DNA of 64,000 nucleotides from Arenicola marina (lineage: Eukaryota; Annelida; Polychaeta; Arenicolidae): contig OZ025255.1 of NCBI GenBank assembly GCA_964019135.1, forward strand, positions 42,314,811 to 42,378,810, given 5' to 3'. The notes below the pieces were generated by a model. The model ran no database searches and was not told where the DNA came from. It saw only the letters and a list, made by a program, of their open reading frames with translations. Position 1 is the stretch's first letter. Each line of letters opens with the position of its first letter. Shown piece by piece: positions 22,108 through 37,100 of the stretch. The position numbers and the translations under genes were made by a program.

Positions 22108-25100
22108 CATACTGGTCGTGTACAGTGCATACTGGTCGTGAACAGTGCATACTGGTCGTGTACAGTGCATACTGGTCGTGAACAGTGCATACTGGTCGTG
22201 AACAGTGCATACTGGTCGTGTACAGTGCATAGTGGTCGTGAACAGTGCATACTGGTCGTGTACAATGCATAGTGGTCGTGTGCAGTGCATACTGGTCGTG
22301 TGCAGTACATACTGGTCGTGTACAATGCATACTGGTCGTGTACAATGCACACTGGTCGTGTACAGTGCATACTGGTCGTGTACAATGCATAGTGGTCGTG
22401 TGCAGTGCATAGTGGTCGTGTACAGTGCATACTGGTCGTGTGCAGTGCATACTGGTCGTGTACAGTGCATAGTGGTCGTGTGCAGTGCATACTGGTCGTG
22501 TACAATGCATAGTGGTCGTGTGCAGTGCATACTGGTCGTGTACAATGCATAGTGGTCGTGTGCAGTGCATACTGGTCGTGTGCAGTACATACTGGTCGTG
22601 TACAATGCATACTGGTCGTGTACAATGCACACTGGTCGTGTACAGTGCATACTGGTCGTGTGCAGTGCATACTGGTCGTGTACAATGCATAGTGGTCGTG
22701 TGCAGTGCATACTGGTCGTGTACAGTGCATACTGGTCGTGAACAGTGCATACTGGTCGTGAACAGTGCATACTGGTCGTGTGCAGTGCATACTGGTCGTG
22801 TACAGTGCATAGTGGTCGTGTGCAGTGCATACTGGTCGTGTACAATGCATAGTGGTCGTGTGCAGTGCATACTGGTCGTGTACAATGCATAGTGGTCGTG
22901 TACAGTGCATACTGGTCGTGTGCAGTACATACTGGTCGTGTACAATGCATACTGGTCGTGTACAATGCACACTGGTCGTGTACAGTGCATACTGGTCGTG
23001 TGCAGTGCATACTGGTCGTGTACACTGCATACTGGTCGTGTGCAGTACATACTGGTCGTGTACAGTGCATACTGGTCGTGTACAGTGCATAGTGGTCGTG
23101 TACAGTGCATAGTGGTCGGGTGCAGTGCATACTGGTCGTGTGCAGTACATACTGGTCGTGTACAGTGCATAGTGGTCGTGTACAGTTCATACTGGTAGTG
23201 TACAGTGTATACTGGTCGTGTACAGTGCATAGTGGTCGTGTACAGTGCATACTGGTCGTGTACAGTGCATACTGGTCGTGTACAGTGCATAGTGGTCGTG
23301 TACAGTGCATAGTGGTCGTGTACAGTGCATACTGGTCGTGTACAGTGCATACTGGTCGTGTACAGTGCATAGTGGTCGTGTACAGTGCATAGTGGTCGTG
23401 TACAGTGCATACTGGTCGTGTGCAGTACATACTGGTCGTGTGCAGTACATACTGGTCGTGTACAGTGCATACTGGTCGTGTACAGTGCATACTGGTCGTG
23501 TGCAGTCCATACTGGTCGTGTACAGTGCATAGTGGTCGTGTACAGTGCATACTGGTCGTGTGCAGTACATACTGGTCGTGTACAGTGCATACTGGTCGTG
23601 TACAGTGCATACTGGTCGTGTACAGTGCATACTGGTCGTGTACAGTGCATACTGGTCGTGTGCAGTGCATACTGGTCGTGTACAGTGCATAGTGGTCGTG
23701 TACAGTTCATACTGGTCGTGAACAGTGCATACTGGTCGTGTGCAGTACATACTGGTCGTGTACAGTGCATACTGGTCGTGTACAGTGCATAGCGGTCGTG
23801 TACAGTGCATACTGGTCGTGTACAGTGTATACTGGTCGTGTACAGTGCATACTGGTCGTGTGCAGTACATACTGGTCGTGTACAGTGCATACTGGTCGTG
23901 TACAGTGCATACTGGTCGTGTGCAGTGCATACTGGTCGTGTACAGTGCATAGTGGTCGTGTACAGTGCATACTGGTCGTGTACAGTGCATACTGGTCGTG
24001 TGCAGTACATACTGGTCGTGTACAGTGCATACTGGTCGTGTACAGTGCATACTGGTCGTGTGCAGTACATACTGGTCGTGTACAGTGCATAGCGGTCGTG
24101 TACAGTGCATACTGGTCGTGTACAGTGTATACTGGTCGTGTACAGTGCATACTGGTCGTGTGCAGTACATACTGGTCGTGTACAGTGCATACTGGTCGTG
24201 TACAGTGCATACTGGTCGTGTGCAGTACATACTGGTCGTGTACAGTGCATAGCGGTCGTGTACAGTGCATACTGGTCGTGTACAGTGCATACTGGTCGCG
24301 TGCAGTGCATACTGGTCGTGTACAGTGCATAGTGGTCGTGTACCGTGCATACTGGTCGTGTGCAGTACATACTGGTCGTGTACAGTGCATACTGGTCGTG
24401 TACAGTGCATACTGGTCGTGTGCAGTACATACTGGTCGTGTACAGTGCATAGTGGTCGTGTACAGTGCATACTGGTCGTGTACAGTGCATAGTGGTCGTG
24501 TACAGTGCATAGTGGTCGTGTACAGTGCATAGTGGTAGTGTACAGTTCATACTGGTAGTGTACAGTGTATACTGGTAGTGTACAGTGTATAGTGGTCGTG
24601 TACAGTGCATAGTGGTCGTGTACAGTGCATAGTGGTAGTGTACAGTTCATACTGGTAGTGTACAGTGTATACTGGTAGTGTACAGTGTATACTGGTCGTG
24701 TACAGTGCATAGTGGTCGTGTACAGTTCATACTGGTAGTGTACAGTGTATACTGGTAGTGTACAGTGTATACTGGTGGTGTACAGTGCATCGTGGTCGTG
24801 TACAGTTCATACTGGTAGTGTACAGTGCATACTGGTCGTGTACAGTGCATACTGGTCGTGTACAGTTCATACTGGTAGTGTACAGTGCATACTGGTCGTG
24901 TACAGTGCATAGTGGTCGTGTACAGTGCATACTGGTCGTGTACAGTGCATACTGGTCGTGTGCAGTACATACTGGTCGTGTACAGTGCATACTGGTCGTG
25001 TACAGTGCATACTGGTCGTGTGCAGTACATACTGGTCGTGTACAGTGCATAGCGGTCGTGTACAGTGCATACTGGTCGTGTACAGTGTATACTGGTCGTG

Positions 25101-28100
25101 TACAGTGCATACTGGTCGTGTGCAGTACATACTGGTCGTGTACAGTGCATACTGGTCGTGTACAGTGCATACTGGTCGTGTGCAGTACATACTGGTCGTG
25201 TACAGTGCATAGCGGTCGTGTACAGTGCATACTGGTCGTGTACAGTGCATACGGGTCGTGTGCAGTGCATACTGGTCGTGTACAGTGCATAGTGGTCGTG
25301 TACAGTGCATACTGGTCGTGTGCAGTACATACTGGTCGTGTACAGTGCATACTGGTCGTGTACAGTGCATACTGGTCGTGTGCAGTACATACTGGTCGTG
25401 TACAGTGCATAGTGGTCGTGTACAGTGCATACTGGTCGTGTACAGTGCATAGTGGTCGTGTACAGTGCATAGTGGTCGTGTACAGTGCATAGTGGTAGTG
25501 TGCAGTTCATACTGGTAGTGTACAGTGTATACTGGTAGTGTACAGTGTATACTGGTCGTGTACAGTGCATAGTGGTAGTGTGCAGTTCATACTGGTAGTG
25601 TACAGTGTATACTGGTAGTGTACAGTGTATACTGGTCGTGTACAGTGCATAGTGGTAGTGTACAGTGCATAGTGGTCGTGTACAGTTCATACTGGTAGTG
25701 TACAGTGTATACTGGTCGTGTGCAGTACATACTGGTCGTGTACAGTGCATAGTGGTAGTGTACAGTTCATACTGGTAGTGTACAGTGTATACTGGTAGTG
25801 TACAGTGTATACTGGTCGTGTACAGTGCATAGTGGTCGTGTACAGTTCATACTGGTAGTGTACAGTGTATACTGGTAGTGTACAGTGCATACTGGTGGTG
25901 TACAGTGCATCGTGGTCGTGTACAGTTCATACTGGTAGTGTACAGTGTATACTGGTCGTGTACAGTGCATAGTGGTCGTGTACAGTTCATACTGGTAGTG
26001 TACAGTTCATACTGGTCGTGTACAGTGCATAATGGTCGTGTACAGTGCATACTGGTCGTGTACAGTGCACACTGGTCGTGTACAGAGCATACTGGTCGTG
26101 TACAGTGCATAGTGGTCGTGTACAGTTCATAGTGGTCGTGTACAGTTCATACTGGTAGTGTACAGTGTATACTGGTCGTGTACAGTGCATAGTGGTAGTG
26201 TGCAGTGCATACTGGTCGTGTACAGTGCATACTTGTCGTGTACAGTGCATACTGGTCGTGTACAGTGCATAATGGTCGTGTACAGTGCATACTGGTCGTG
26301 TACAGTGCATACTGGTCGTGTGCAGTGCATACTGGTCGTGTACAGTGCATACTGGTCGTGTGCAGCACATACTGGTCGTGTACAGTGCATACTGGTCGTG
26401 TACAGTGCATAGTGGTCGTGTACAGTGCATAGTGGTCGGGTGCAGTGCATACTGGTCGTGTGCAGTACATACTGGTCGTGTACAGTGCATAGTGGTCGTG
26501 TACAGTTCATACTGGTAGTGTACAGTGTATACTGGTCGTGTACAGTGCATAGTGATCGTGTACAGTGCATACTGGTCGTGTACAGTGCATACTGGTCGTG
26601 TACAGTGCATAGTGGTCGTGTACAGTGCATAGTGGTCGTGTACAGTGCATACTGGTCGTGTACAGTGCATACTGGTCGTGTACAGTGCATAGTGGTCGTG
26701 TACAGTGCATACTGGTCGTGTACAGAGCATACTGGTCGTGTACAGTGCATAGTGGTCGTGTACAGTGCATAGTGGTAGTGTACAGTTCATACTGGTAGTG
26801 TACAGTGTATACTGGTCGTGTACAGTGCATAGTGGTCGTGTACAGTTCATACTGGTCGTGTACAGTGCATACTGGTCGTGTGCAGTACATACTGGTCGTG
26901 TACAGTGCATACTGGTCGTGTAAAGTGCATACTGGTCGTGTGCAGTGCATACTGGTCGTGTACAGTGCATAGTGGTCGTGTACAGTGCATACTGGTCGTG
27001 TGCAGTACATACTGGTCGTGTACAGTGCATACTGGTCGGGTACAGTGCATACTGGTCGTGTACAGTGCATACTGGTCGTGTGCAGTGCATACTGGTCGTG
27101 TACAGTGCATAGTGGTCGTGTACAGTTCATACTGGTCGTGAACAGTGCATACTGGTCGTGTGCAGTACATACTGGTCGTGTACAGTGCATACTGGTCGTG
27201 TACAGTGCATAGCGGTCGTGTACAGTGCATACTGGTCGTGTACAGTGTATACTGGTCGTGTACAGTGCATACTGGTCGTGTGCAGTACATACTGGTCGTG
27301 TACAGTGCATACTGGTCGTGTACAGTGCATACTGGTCGTGTGCAGTGCATACTGGTCGTGTACAGTGCATAGTGGTCGTGTACAGTGCATACTGGTCGTG
27401 TACAGTGCATACTGGTCGTGTGCAGTACATACTGGTCGTGTACAGTGCATACTGGTCGTGTACAGTGCATACTGGTCGTGTGCAGTACATACTGGTCGTG
27501 TACAGTGCATAGCGGTCGTGTACAGTGCATACTGGTCGTGTACAGTGTATACTGGTCGTGTACAGTGCATACTGGTCGTGTGCAGTGCATACTGGTCGTG
27601 CACAGTGCATACTGGTCGTGTACAGTGCATACTGGTCGTGTGCAGTACATACTGGTCGTGTACAGTGCATAGCGGTTGTGTACAGTGCATACTGGTCGTG
27701 TACAGTGCATACTGGTCGTGTGCAGTGCATACTGGTCGTGTACAGTGCATAGTGGTCGTGTACAGTGCATACTGGTCGTGTGCAGTACATACTGGTCGTG
27801 TACAGTGCATACTGGTCGTGTACAGTGCATACTGGTCGTGTGCAGTACATACTGGTCGTGTACAGTGCATAGTGGTCGTGTACAGTGCATACTGGTCGTG
27901 TACAGTGCATAGTGGTCGTGTACAGTGCATAGTGGTCGTGTACAGTGCATAGTGGTAGTGTACAGTTCATACTGGTAGTGTACAGTGTATACTGGTAGTG
28001 TACAGTGTATACTGGTCGTGTACAGTGCATAGTGGTAGTGTACAGTTCATACTGGTAGTGTACAGTGTATACTGGTAGTGTACAGTGCATACTGGTGGTG

Positions 28101-31100
28101 TACAGTGCATCGTGGTCGTGTACAGTTCATACTGGTAGTGTACAGTGTATACTGGTCGTGTACAGTGCATAGTGGTCGTGTACAGTTCATACTGGTAGTG
28201 TACAGTTCATACTGGTCGTGTACAGTGCATAATGGTCGTGTACAGTGCATACTGGTCGTGTACAGTGCACACTGGTCGTGTACAGAGCATACTGGTCGTG
28301 TACAGTGCATAGTGGTCGTGTACAGTTCATAGTGGTCGTGTACAGTTCATACTGGTAGTGTACAGTGTATACTGGTCGTGTACAGTGCATAGTGGTAGTG
28401 TGCAGTGCATACTGGTCGTGTACAGTGCATACTTGTCGTGTACAGTGCATACTGGTCGTGTACAGTGCATAATGGTCGTGTACAGTGCATACTGGTCGTG
28501 TACAGTGCATACTGGTCGTGTGCAGTGCATACTGGTCGTGTACAGTGCATACTGGTCGTGTGCAGCACATACTGGTCGTGTACAGTGCATACTGGTCGTG
28601 TACAGTGCATAGTGGTCGTGTACAGTGCATAGTGGTCGGGTGCAGTGCATACTGGTCGTGTGCAGTACATACTGGTCGTGTACAGTGCATAGTGGTCGTG
28701 TACAGTTCATACTGGTAGTGTACAGTGTATACTGGTCGTGTACAGTGCATAGTGATCGTGTACAGTGCATACTGGTCGTGTACAGTGCATACTGGTCGTG
28801 TACAGTGCATAGTGGTCGTGTACAGTGCATAGTGGTCGTGTACAGTGCATACTGGTCGTGTACAGTGCATACTGGTCGTGTACAGTGCATAGTGGTCGTG
28901 TACAGTGCATACTGGTCGTGTACAGAGCATACTGGTCGTGTACAGTGCATAGTGGTCGTGTACAGTGCATAGTGGTAGTGTACAGTTCATACTGGTAGTG
29001 TACAGTGTATACTGGTCGTGTACAGTGCATAGTGGTCGTGTACAGTTCATACTGGTCGTGTACAGTGCATACTGGTCGTGTGCAGTACATACTGGTCGTG
29101 TACAGTGCATACTGGTCGTGTAAAGTGCATACTGGTCGTGTGCAGTCCATACTGGTCGTGTACAGTGCATAGTGGTCGTGTACAGTGCATACTGGTCGTG
29201 TGCAGTACATACTGGTCGTGTACAGTGCATACTGGTCGGGTACAGTGCATACTGGTCGTGTACAGTGCATACTGGTCGTGTGCAGTGCATACTGGTCGTG
29301 TACAGTGCATAGTGGTCGTGTACAGTTCATACTGGTCGTGAACAGTGCATACTGGTCGTGTGCAGTACATACTGGTCGTGTACAGTGCATACTGGTCGTG
29401 TACAGTGCATAGCGGTCGTGTACAGTGCATACTGGTCGTGTACAGTGTATACTGGTCGTGTACAGTGCATACTGGTCGTGTGCAGTACATACTGGTCGTG
29501 TACAGTGCATACTGGTCGTGTACAGTGCATACTGGTCGTGTGCAGTGCATACTGGTCGTGTACAGTGCATAGTGGTCGTGTACAGTGCATACTGGTCGTG
29601 TACAGTGCATACTGGTCGTGTGCAGTACATACTGGTCGTGTACAGTGCATACTGGTCGTGTACAGTGCATACTGGTCGTGTGCAGTACATACTGGTCGTG
29701 TACAGTGCATAGCGGTCGTGTACAGTGCATACTGGTCGTGTAAGTGTATACTGGTCGTGTACAGTGCATACTGGTCGTGTGCAGTGCATACTGGTCGTGC
29801 ACAGTGCATACTGGTCGTGTACAGTGCATACTGGTCGTGTGCAGTACATACTGGTCGTGTACAGTGCATAGCGGTTGTGTACAGTGCATACTGGTCGTGT
29901 ACAGTGCATACTGGTCGTGTGCAGTGCATACTGGTCGTGTACAGTGCATAGTGGTCGTGTACAGTGCATACTGGTCGTGTGCAGTACATACTGGTCGTGT
30001 ACAGTGCATACTGGTCGTGTACAGTGCATACTGGTCGTGTGCAGTACATACTGGTCGTGTACAGTGCATAGTGGTCGTGTACAGTGCATACTGGTCGTGT
30101 ACAGTGCATACTGGTCGTGTGCAGTGCATACTGGTAGTGTACAGTGCATACTGGTCGTGTACAGTGCATACTGGTCGTGTGCAGTGCATACTGGTCGTGT
30201 GCAGTGCATACTGGTAGTGTACAGTACATACTGGTCGTGTACAGTGCATACTGGTCGTGTACAGTGCATACTGGTCGTGTGCAGTACATACTGGTCGTGT
30301 ACAGTGCATAGTGGTCGTGTACAGTGCATACTGGTCGTGTACAGTGCATACTGGTCGTGTACAGTGCATAGTGGTCGTGTACAGTGCATAGTGGTCGTGT
30401 ACAGTGCATACTGGTCGTGTGCAGTACATACTGGTCGTGTACAGTGCATACTGGTCGTGTACAGTGCATAGTGGTAGTGTACAGTTCATACTGGTAGTGT
30501 ACAGTGTATACTGGTAGTGTACAGTGTATACTGGTCGTGTACAGTGCATAGTGGTAGTGTACAGTTCATACTGGTAGTGTACAGTGTATACTGGTAGTGT
30601 ACAGTGTATACTGGTCGTGTACAGTGCATAGTGGTCGTGTACAGTTCATACTGGTAGTGTACAGTGTATACTGGTAGTGTACAGTGTATACTGGTGGTGT
30701 ACAGTGCATCGTGGTCGTGTACAGTTCATACTGGTAGTGTACAGTGTATACTGGTCGTGTACAGTGCATAGTGGTCGTGTACAGTTCATACTGGTAGTGT
30801 ACAGTTCATACTGGTCGTGTACAGTGCATAATGGTCGTGTACAGTGCATACTTGTCGTGTACAGTGCACACTGGTCGTGTACAGAGCATACTGGTCGTGT
30901 ACAGTGCATAGTGGTCGTGTACAGTTCATAGTGGTCGTGTACAGTTCATACTGGTAGTGTACAGTGTATACTGGTAGTGTACAGTGTATACTGGTCGTGT
31001 ACAGTGCATAGTGGTCGTGTACAGTTCATACTGGTAGTGTACAGTTCATACTGGTCGTGTACAGTGCATAATGGTCGTGTACAGTGCATACTTGTCGTGT

Positions 31101-34100
31101 ACAGTGCACACTGGTCGTGTACAGAGCATACTGGTCGTGTACAGTGCATAGTGGTCGTGTACAGTTCATAGTGGTCGTGTACAGTTCATACTGGTAGTGT
31201 ACAGTGTATACTGGTCGTGTACAGTGCATAGTGGTAGTGTGCAGTGCATACTGGTCGTGTACAGTGCATACTTGTCGTGTACAGTGCATACTGGTCGTGT
31301 ACAGTGCATAATGGTCGTGTACAGTGCATAGTGGTCGTGTACAGTTCATACTGGTAGTGTACAGTGTATACTGGTAGTGTACAGTGCATACTGGTGGTGT
31401 ACAGTGCATCGTGGTCGTGTACAGTTCATACTGGTAGTGTACAGTGTATACTGGTCGTGTACAGTGCATAGTGGTCGTGTACAGTTCATACTGGTAGTGT
31501 ACAGTTCATACTGGTCGTGTACAGTGCATAATGGTCGTGTACAGTGCATACTGGTCGTGTACAGTGCACACTGGTCGTGTACAGAGCATACTGGTCGTGT
31601 ACAGTGCATAGTGGTCGTGTACAGTTCATAGTGGTCGTGTACAGTTCATACTGGTAGTGTACAGTGTATACTGGTCGTGTACAGTGCATAGTGGTAGTGT
31701 GCAGTGCATACTGGTCGTGTACAGTGCATACTTGTCGTGTACAGTGCATACTGGTCGTGTACAGTGCATAATGGTCGTGTACAGTGCATACTGGTCGTGT
31801 ACAGTGCATACTGGTCGTGTGCAGTGCATACTGGTCGTGTACAGTGCATACTGGTCGTGTGCAGCACATACTGGTCGTGTACAGTGCATACTGGTCGTGT
31901 ACAGTGCATAGTGGTCGTGTACAGTGCATAGTGGTCGGGTGCAGTGCATACTGGTCGTGTGCAGTACATACTGGTCGTGTACAGTGCATAGTGGTCGTGT
32001 ACAGTTCATACTGGTAGTGTACAGTGTATACTGGTCGTGTACAGTGCATAGTGATCGTGTACAGTGCATACTGGTCGTGTACAGTGCATACTGGTCGTGT
32101 ACAGTGCATAGTGGTCGTGTACAGTGCATAGTGGTCGTGTACAGTGCATACTGGTCGTGTACAGTGCATACTGGTCGTGTACAGTGCATAGTGGTCGTGT
32201 ACAGTGCATACTGGTCGTGTACAGAGCATACTGGTCGTGTACAGTGCATAGTGGTCGTGTACAGTGCATAGTGGTAGTGTACAGTTCATACTGGTAGTGT
32301 ACAGTGTATACTGGTCGTGTACAGTGCATAGTGGTCGTGTACAGTTCATACTGGTCGTGTACAGTGCATACTGGTCGTGTGCAGTACATACTGGTCGTGT
32401 ACAGTGCATACTGGTCGTGTAAAGTGCATACTGGTCGTGTGCAGTGCATACTGGTCGTGTACAGTGCATAGTGGTCGTGTACAGTGCATACTGGTCGTGT
32501 GCAGTACATACTGGTCGTGTACAGTGCATACTGGTCGGGTACAGTGCATACTGGTCGTGTACAGTGCATACTGGTCGTGTGCAGTGCATACTGGTCGTGT
32601 ACAGTGCATAGTGGTCGTGTACAGTTCATACTGGTCGTGAACAGTGCATACTGGTCGTGTGCAGTACATACTGGTCGTGTACAGTGCATACTGGTCGTGT
32701 ACAGTGCATAGCGGTCGTGTACAGTGCATACTGGTCGTGTACAGTGTATACTGGTCGTGTACAGTGCATACTGGTCGTGTGCAGTACATACTGGTCGTGT
32801 ACAGTGCATACTGGTCGTGTACAGTGCATACTGGTCGTGTGCAGTGCATACTGGTCGTGTACAGTGCATAGTGGTCGTGTACAGTGCATACTGGTCGTGT
32901 ACAGTGCATACTGGTCGTGTGCAGTACATACTGGTCGTGTACAGTGCATACTGGTCGTGTACAGTGCATACTGGTCGTGTGCAGTACATACTGGTCGTGT
33001 ACAGTGCATAGCGGTCGTGTACAGTGCATACTGGTCGTGTACAGTGTATACTGGTCGTGTACAGTGCATACTGGTCGTGTGCAGTGCATACTGGTCGTGC
33101 ACAGTGCATACTGGTCGTGTACAGTGCATACTGGTCGTGTGCAGTACATACTGGTCGTGTACAGTGCATAGCGGTTGTGTACAGTGCATACTGGTCGTGT
33201 ACAGTGCATACTGGTCGTGTGCAGTGCATACTGGTCGTGTACAGTGCATAGTGGTCGTGTACAGTGCATACTGGTCGTGTGCAGTACATACTGGTCGTGT
33301 ACAGTGCATACTGGTCGTGTACAGTGCATACTGGTCGTGTGCAGTACATACTGGTCGTGTACAGTGCATAGTGGTCGTGTACAGTGCATACTGGTCGTGT
33401 ACAGTGCATAGTGGTCGTGTACAGTGCATACTGGTAGTGTACAGTTCATACTGGTAGTGTACAGTGTATACTGGTCGTGTACAGTGCATAGTGGTCGTGT
33501 ACAGTGCATAGTGGTCGTGTACAGTGCATAGTGGTCGTGTACAGTGCATACTGGTCGTGTGCAGTGCATAGTGGTAGTGTACAGTTCATACTGGTAGTGT
33601 ACAGTTCATACTGGTAGTGTACAGTGTATACTGGTCGTGTACAGTGCATAGTGGTCGTGTACAGTGCATACTGGTCGTGTACAGTGCATAGTGGTCGTGT
33701 ACAGTGCATACTGGTCGTGTACAGTGCATAGTGGTAGTGTACAGTTCATACTGGTAGTGTACAGTGCATACTGGTAGTGTACAGTGTATACTGGTCGTGT
33801 ACAGTGCATAGTGGTCGTGTACAGTTCATACTGGTAGTGTACAGTTCATACTGGTCGTGTACAGTGCATAATGGTCGTGTACAGTGCATACTGGTCGTGT
33901 ACAGTGCACACTGGTCGTGTACAGAGCATACTGGTCGTGTACAGTGCATAGTGGTCGTGTACAGTTCATAGTGGTCGTGTACAGTTCATACTGGTAGTGT
34001 ACAGTGTATACTGGTCGTGTACAGTGCATAGTGGTAGTGTGCAGTGCATACTGGTCGTGTACAGTGCATACTTGTCGTGTACAGTGCATACTGGTCGTGT

Positions 34101-37100
34101 ACAGTGCATAATGGTCGTGTACAGTGCATACTGGTCGTGTACAGTGCATACTGGTCGTGTGCAGTGCATACTGGTCGTGTACAGTGCATACTGGTCGTGT
34201 GCAGCACATACTGGTCGTGTACAGTGCATACTGGTCGTGTACAGTGCATAGTGGTCGTGTACAGTGCATAGTGGTCGGGTGCAGTGCATACTGGTCGTGT
34301 GCAGTACATACTGGTCGTGTACAGTGCATAGTGGTCGTGTACAGTTCATACTGGTAGTGTACAGTGTATACTGGTCGTGTACAGTGCATAGTGATCGTGT
34401 ACAGTGCATACTGGTCGTGTACAGTGCATACTGGTCGTGTACAGTGCATAGTGGTCGTGTACAGTGCATAGTGGTCGTGTACAGTGCATACTGGTCGTGT
34501 ACAGTGCATACTGGTCGTGTACAGTGCATAGTGGTCGTGTACAGTGCATACTGGTCGTGTACAGAGCATACTGGTCGTGTACAGTGCATAGTGGTCGTGT
34601 ACAGTGCATAGTGGTAGTGTACAGTTCATACTGGTAGTGTACAGTGTATACTGGTCGTGTACAGTGCATAGTGGTCGTGTACAGTTCATACTGGTCGTGT
34701 ACAGTGCATACTGGTCGTGTGCAGTACATACTGGTCGTGTACAGTGCATACTGGTCGTGTAAAGTGCATACTGGTCGTGTGCAGTCCATACTGGTCGTGT
34801 ACAGTGCATAGTGGTCGTGTACAGTGCATACTGGTCGTGTGCAGTACATACTGGTCGTGTACAGTGCATACTGGTCGGGTACAGTGCATACTGGTCGTGT
34901 ACAGTGCATACTGGTCGTGTGCAGTGCATACTGGTCGTGTACAGTGCATAGTGGTCGTGTACAGTTCATACTGGTCGTGAACAGTGCATACTGGTCGTGT
35001 GCAGTACATACTGGTCGTGTACAGTGCATACTGGTCGTGTACAGTGCATAGCGGTCGTGTACAGTGCATACTGGTCGTGTACAGTGTATACTGGTCGTGT
35101 ACAGTGCATACTGGTCGTGTGCAGTACATACTGGTCGTGTACAGTGCATACTGGTCGTGTACAGTGCATACTGGTCGTGTGCAGTGCATACTGGTCGTGT
35201 ACAGTGCATAGTGGTCGTGTACAGTGCATACTGGTCGTGTACAGTGCATACTGGTCGTGTGCAGTACATACTGGTCGTGTACAGTGCATACTGGTCGTGT
35301 ACAGTGCATACTGGTCGTGTGCAGTACATACTGGTCGTGTACAGTGCATAGCGGTCGTGTACAGTGCATACTGGTCGTGTAAGTGTATACTGGTCGTGTA
35401 CAGTGCATACTGGTCGTGTGCAGTGCATACTGGTCGTGCACAGTGCATACTGGTCGTGTACAGTGCATACTGGTCGTGTGCAGTACATACTGGTCGTGTA
35501 CAGTGCATAGCGGTTGTGTACAGTGCATACTGGTCGTGTACAGTGCATACTGGTCGTGTGCAGTGCATACTGGTCGTGTACAGTGCATAGTGGTCGTGTA
35601 CAGTGCATACTGGTCGTGTGCAGTACATACTGGTCGTGTACAGTGCATACTGGTCGTGTACAGTGCATACTGGTCGTGTGCAGTACATACTGGTCGTGTA
35701 CAGTGCATAGTGGTCGTGTACAGTGCATACTGGTAGTGTACAGTGCATACTGGTCGTGTACAGTGCATACTGGTCGTGTACAGTGCATAGTGGTCGTGTA
35801 CAGTGCATACTGGTCGTGTGCAGTACATACTGGTCGTGTACAGTGCATACTGGTCGTGTACAGTGCATACTGGTCGTGTGCAGTACATACTGGTCGTGTA
35901 CAGTGCATAGTGGTCGTGTACAGTGCATACTGGTCGTGTACAGTGCATACTGGTAGTGTACAGTGCATACTGGTCGTGTACAGTGCATAGTGGTCGTGTA
36001 CAGTGCATAGTGGTCGTGTACAGTGCATAGTGGTAGTGTACAGTTCATACTGGTAGTGTACAGTGTATACTGGTAGTGTACAGTGTATACTGGTCGTGTA
36101 CAGTGCATAGTGGTAGTGTACAGTTCATACTGGTAGTGTACAGTGTATACTGGTAGTGTACAGTGTATACTGGTCGTGTACAGTGCATAGTGGTCGTGTA
36201 CAGTTCATACTGGTAGTGTACAGTGTATACTGGTAGTGTACAGTGTATACTGGTGGTGTACAGTGCATCGTGGTCGTGTACAGTTCATACTGGTCGTGTA
36301 CAGTGTATACTGGTCGTGTACAGTGCATAGTGGTCGTGTACAGTTCATACTGGTAGTGTACAGTTCATACTGGTCGTGTACAGTGCATAATGGTCGTGTA
36401 CAGTGCATACTTGTCGTGTACAGTGCACACTGGTCGTGTACAGAGCATACTGGTCGTGTACAGTGCATAGTGGTCGTGTACAGTTCATAGTGGTCGTGTA
36501 CAGTTCATACTGGTAGTGTACAGTGTATACTGGTAGTGTACAGTGTATACTGGTCGTGTACAGTGCATAGTGGTCGTGTACAGTTCATACTGGTAGTGTA
36601 CAGTTCATACTGGTCGTGTACAGTGCATAATGGTCGTGTACAGTGCATACTTGTCGTGTACAGTGCACACTGGTCGTGTACAGAGCATACTGGTCGTGTA
36701 CAGTGCATAGTGGTCGTGTACAGTTCATAGTGGTCGTGTACAGTTCATACTGGTAGTGTACAGTGTATACTGGTCGTGTACAGTGCATAGTGGTAGTGTG
36801 CAGTGCATACTGGTCGTGTACAGTGCATACTTGTCGTGTACAGTGCATACTGGTCGTGTACAGTGCATAATGGTCGTGTACAGTGCATACTGGTCGTGTA
36901 CAGTGCATACTGGTCGTGTGCAGTGCATACTGGTCGTGTACAGTGCATACTGGTCGTGTGCAGTGCATACTGGTCGTGTACAGTGCATACTGGTCGTGTA
37001 CAGTGCATAGTGGTCGTGTACAGTGCATAGTGGTCGGGTGCAGTGCATACTGGTCGTGTGCAGTACATACTGGTCGTGTACAGTGCATAGTGGTCGTGTA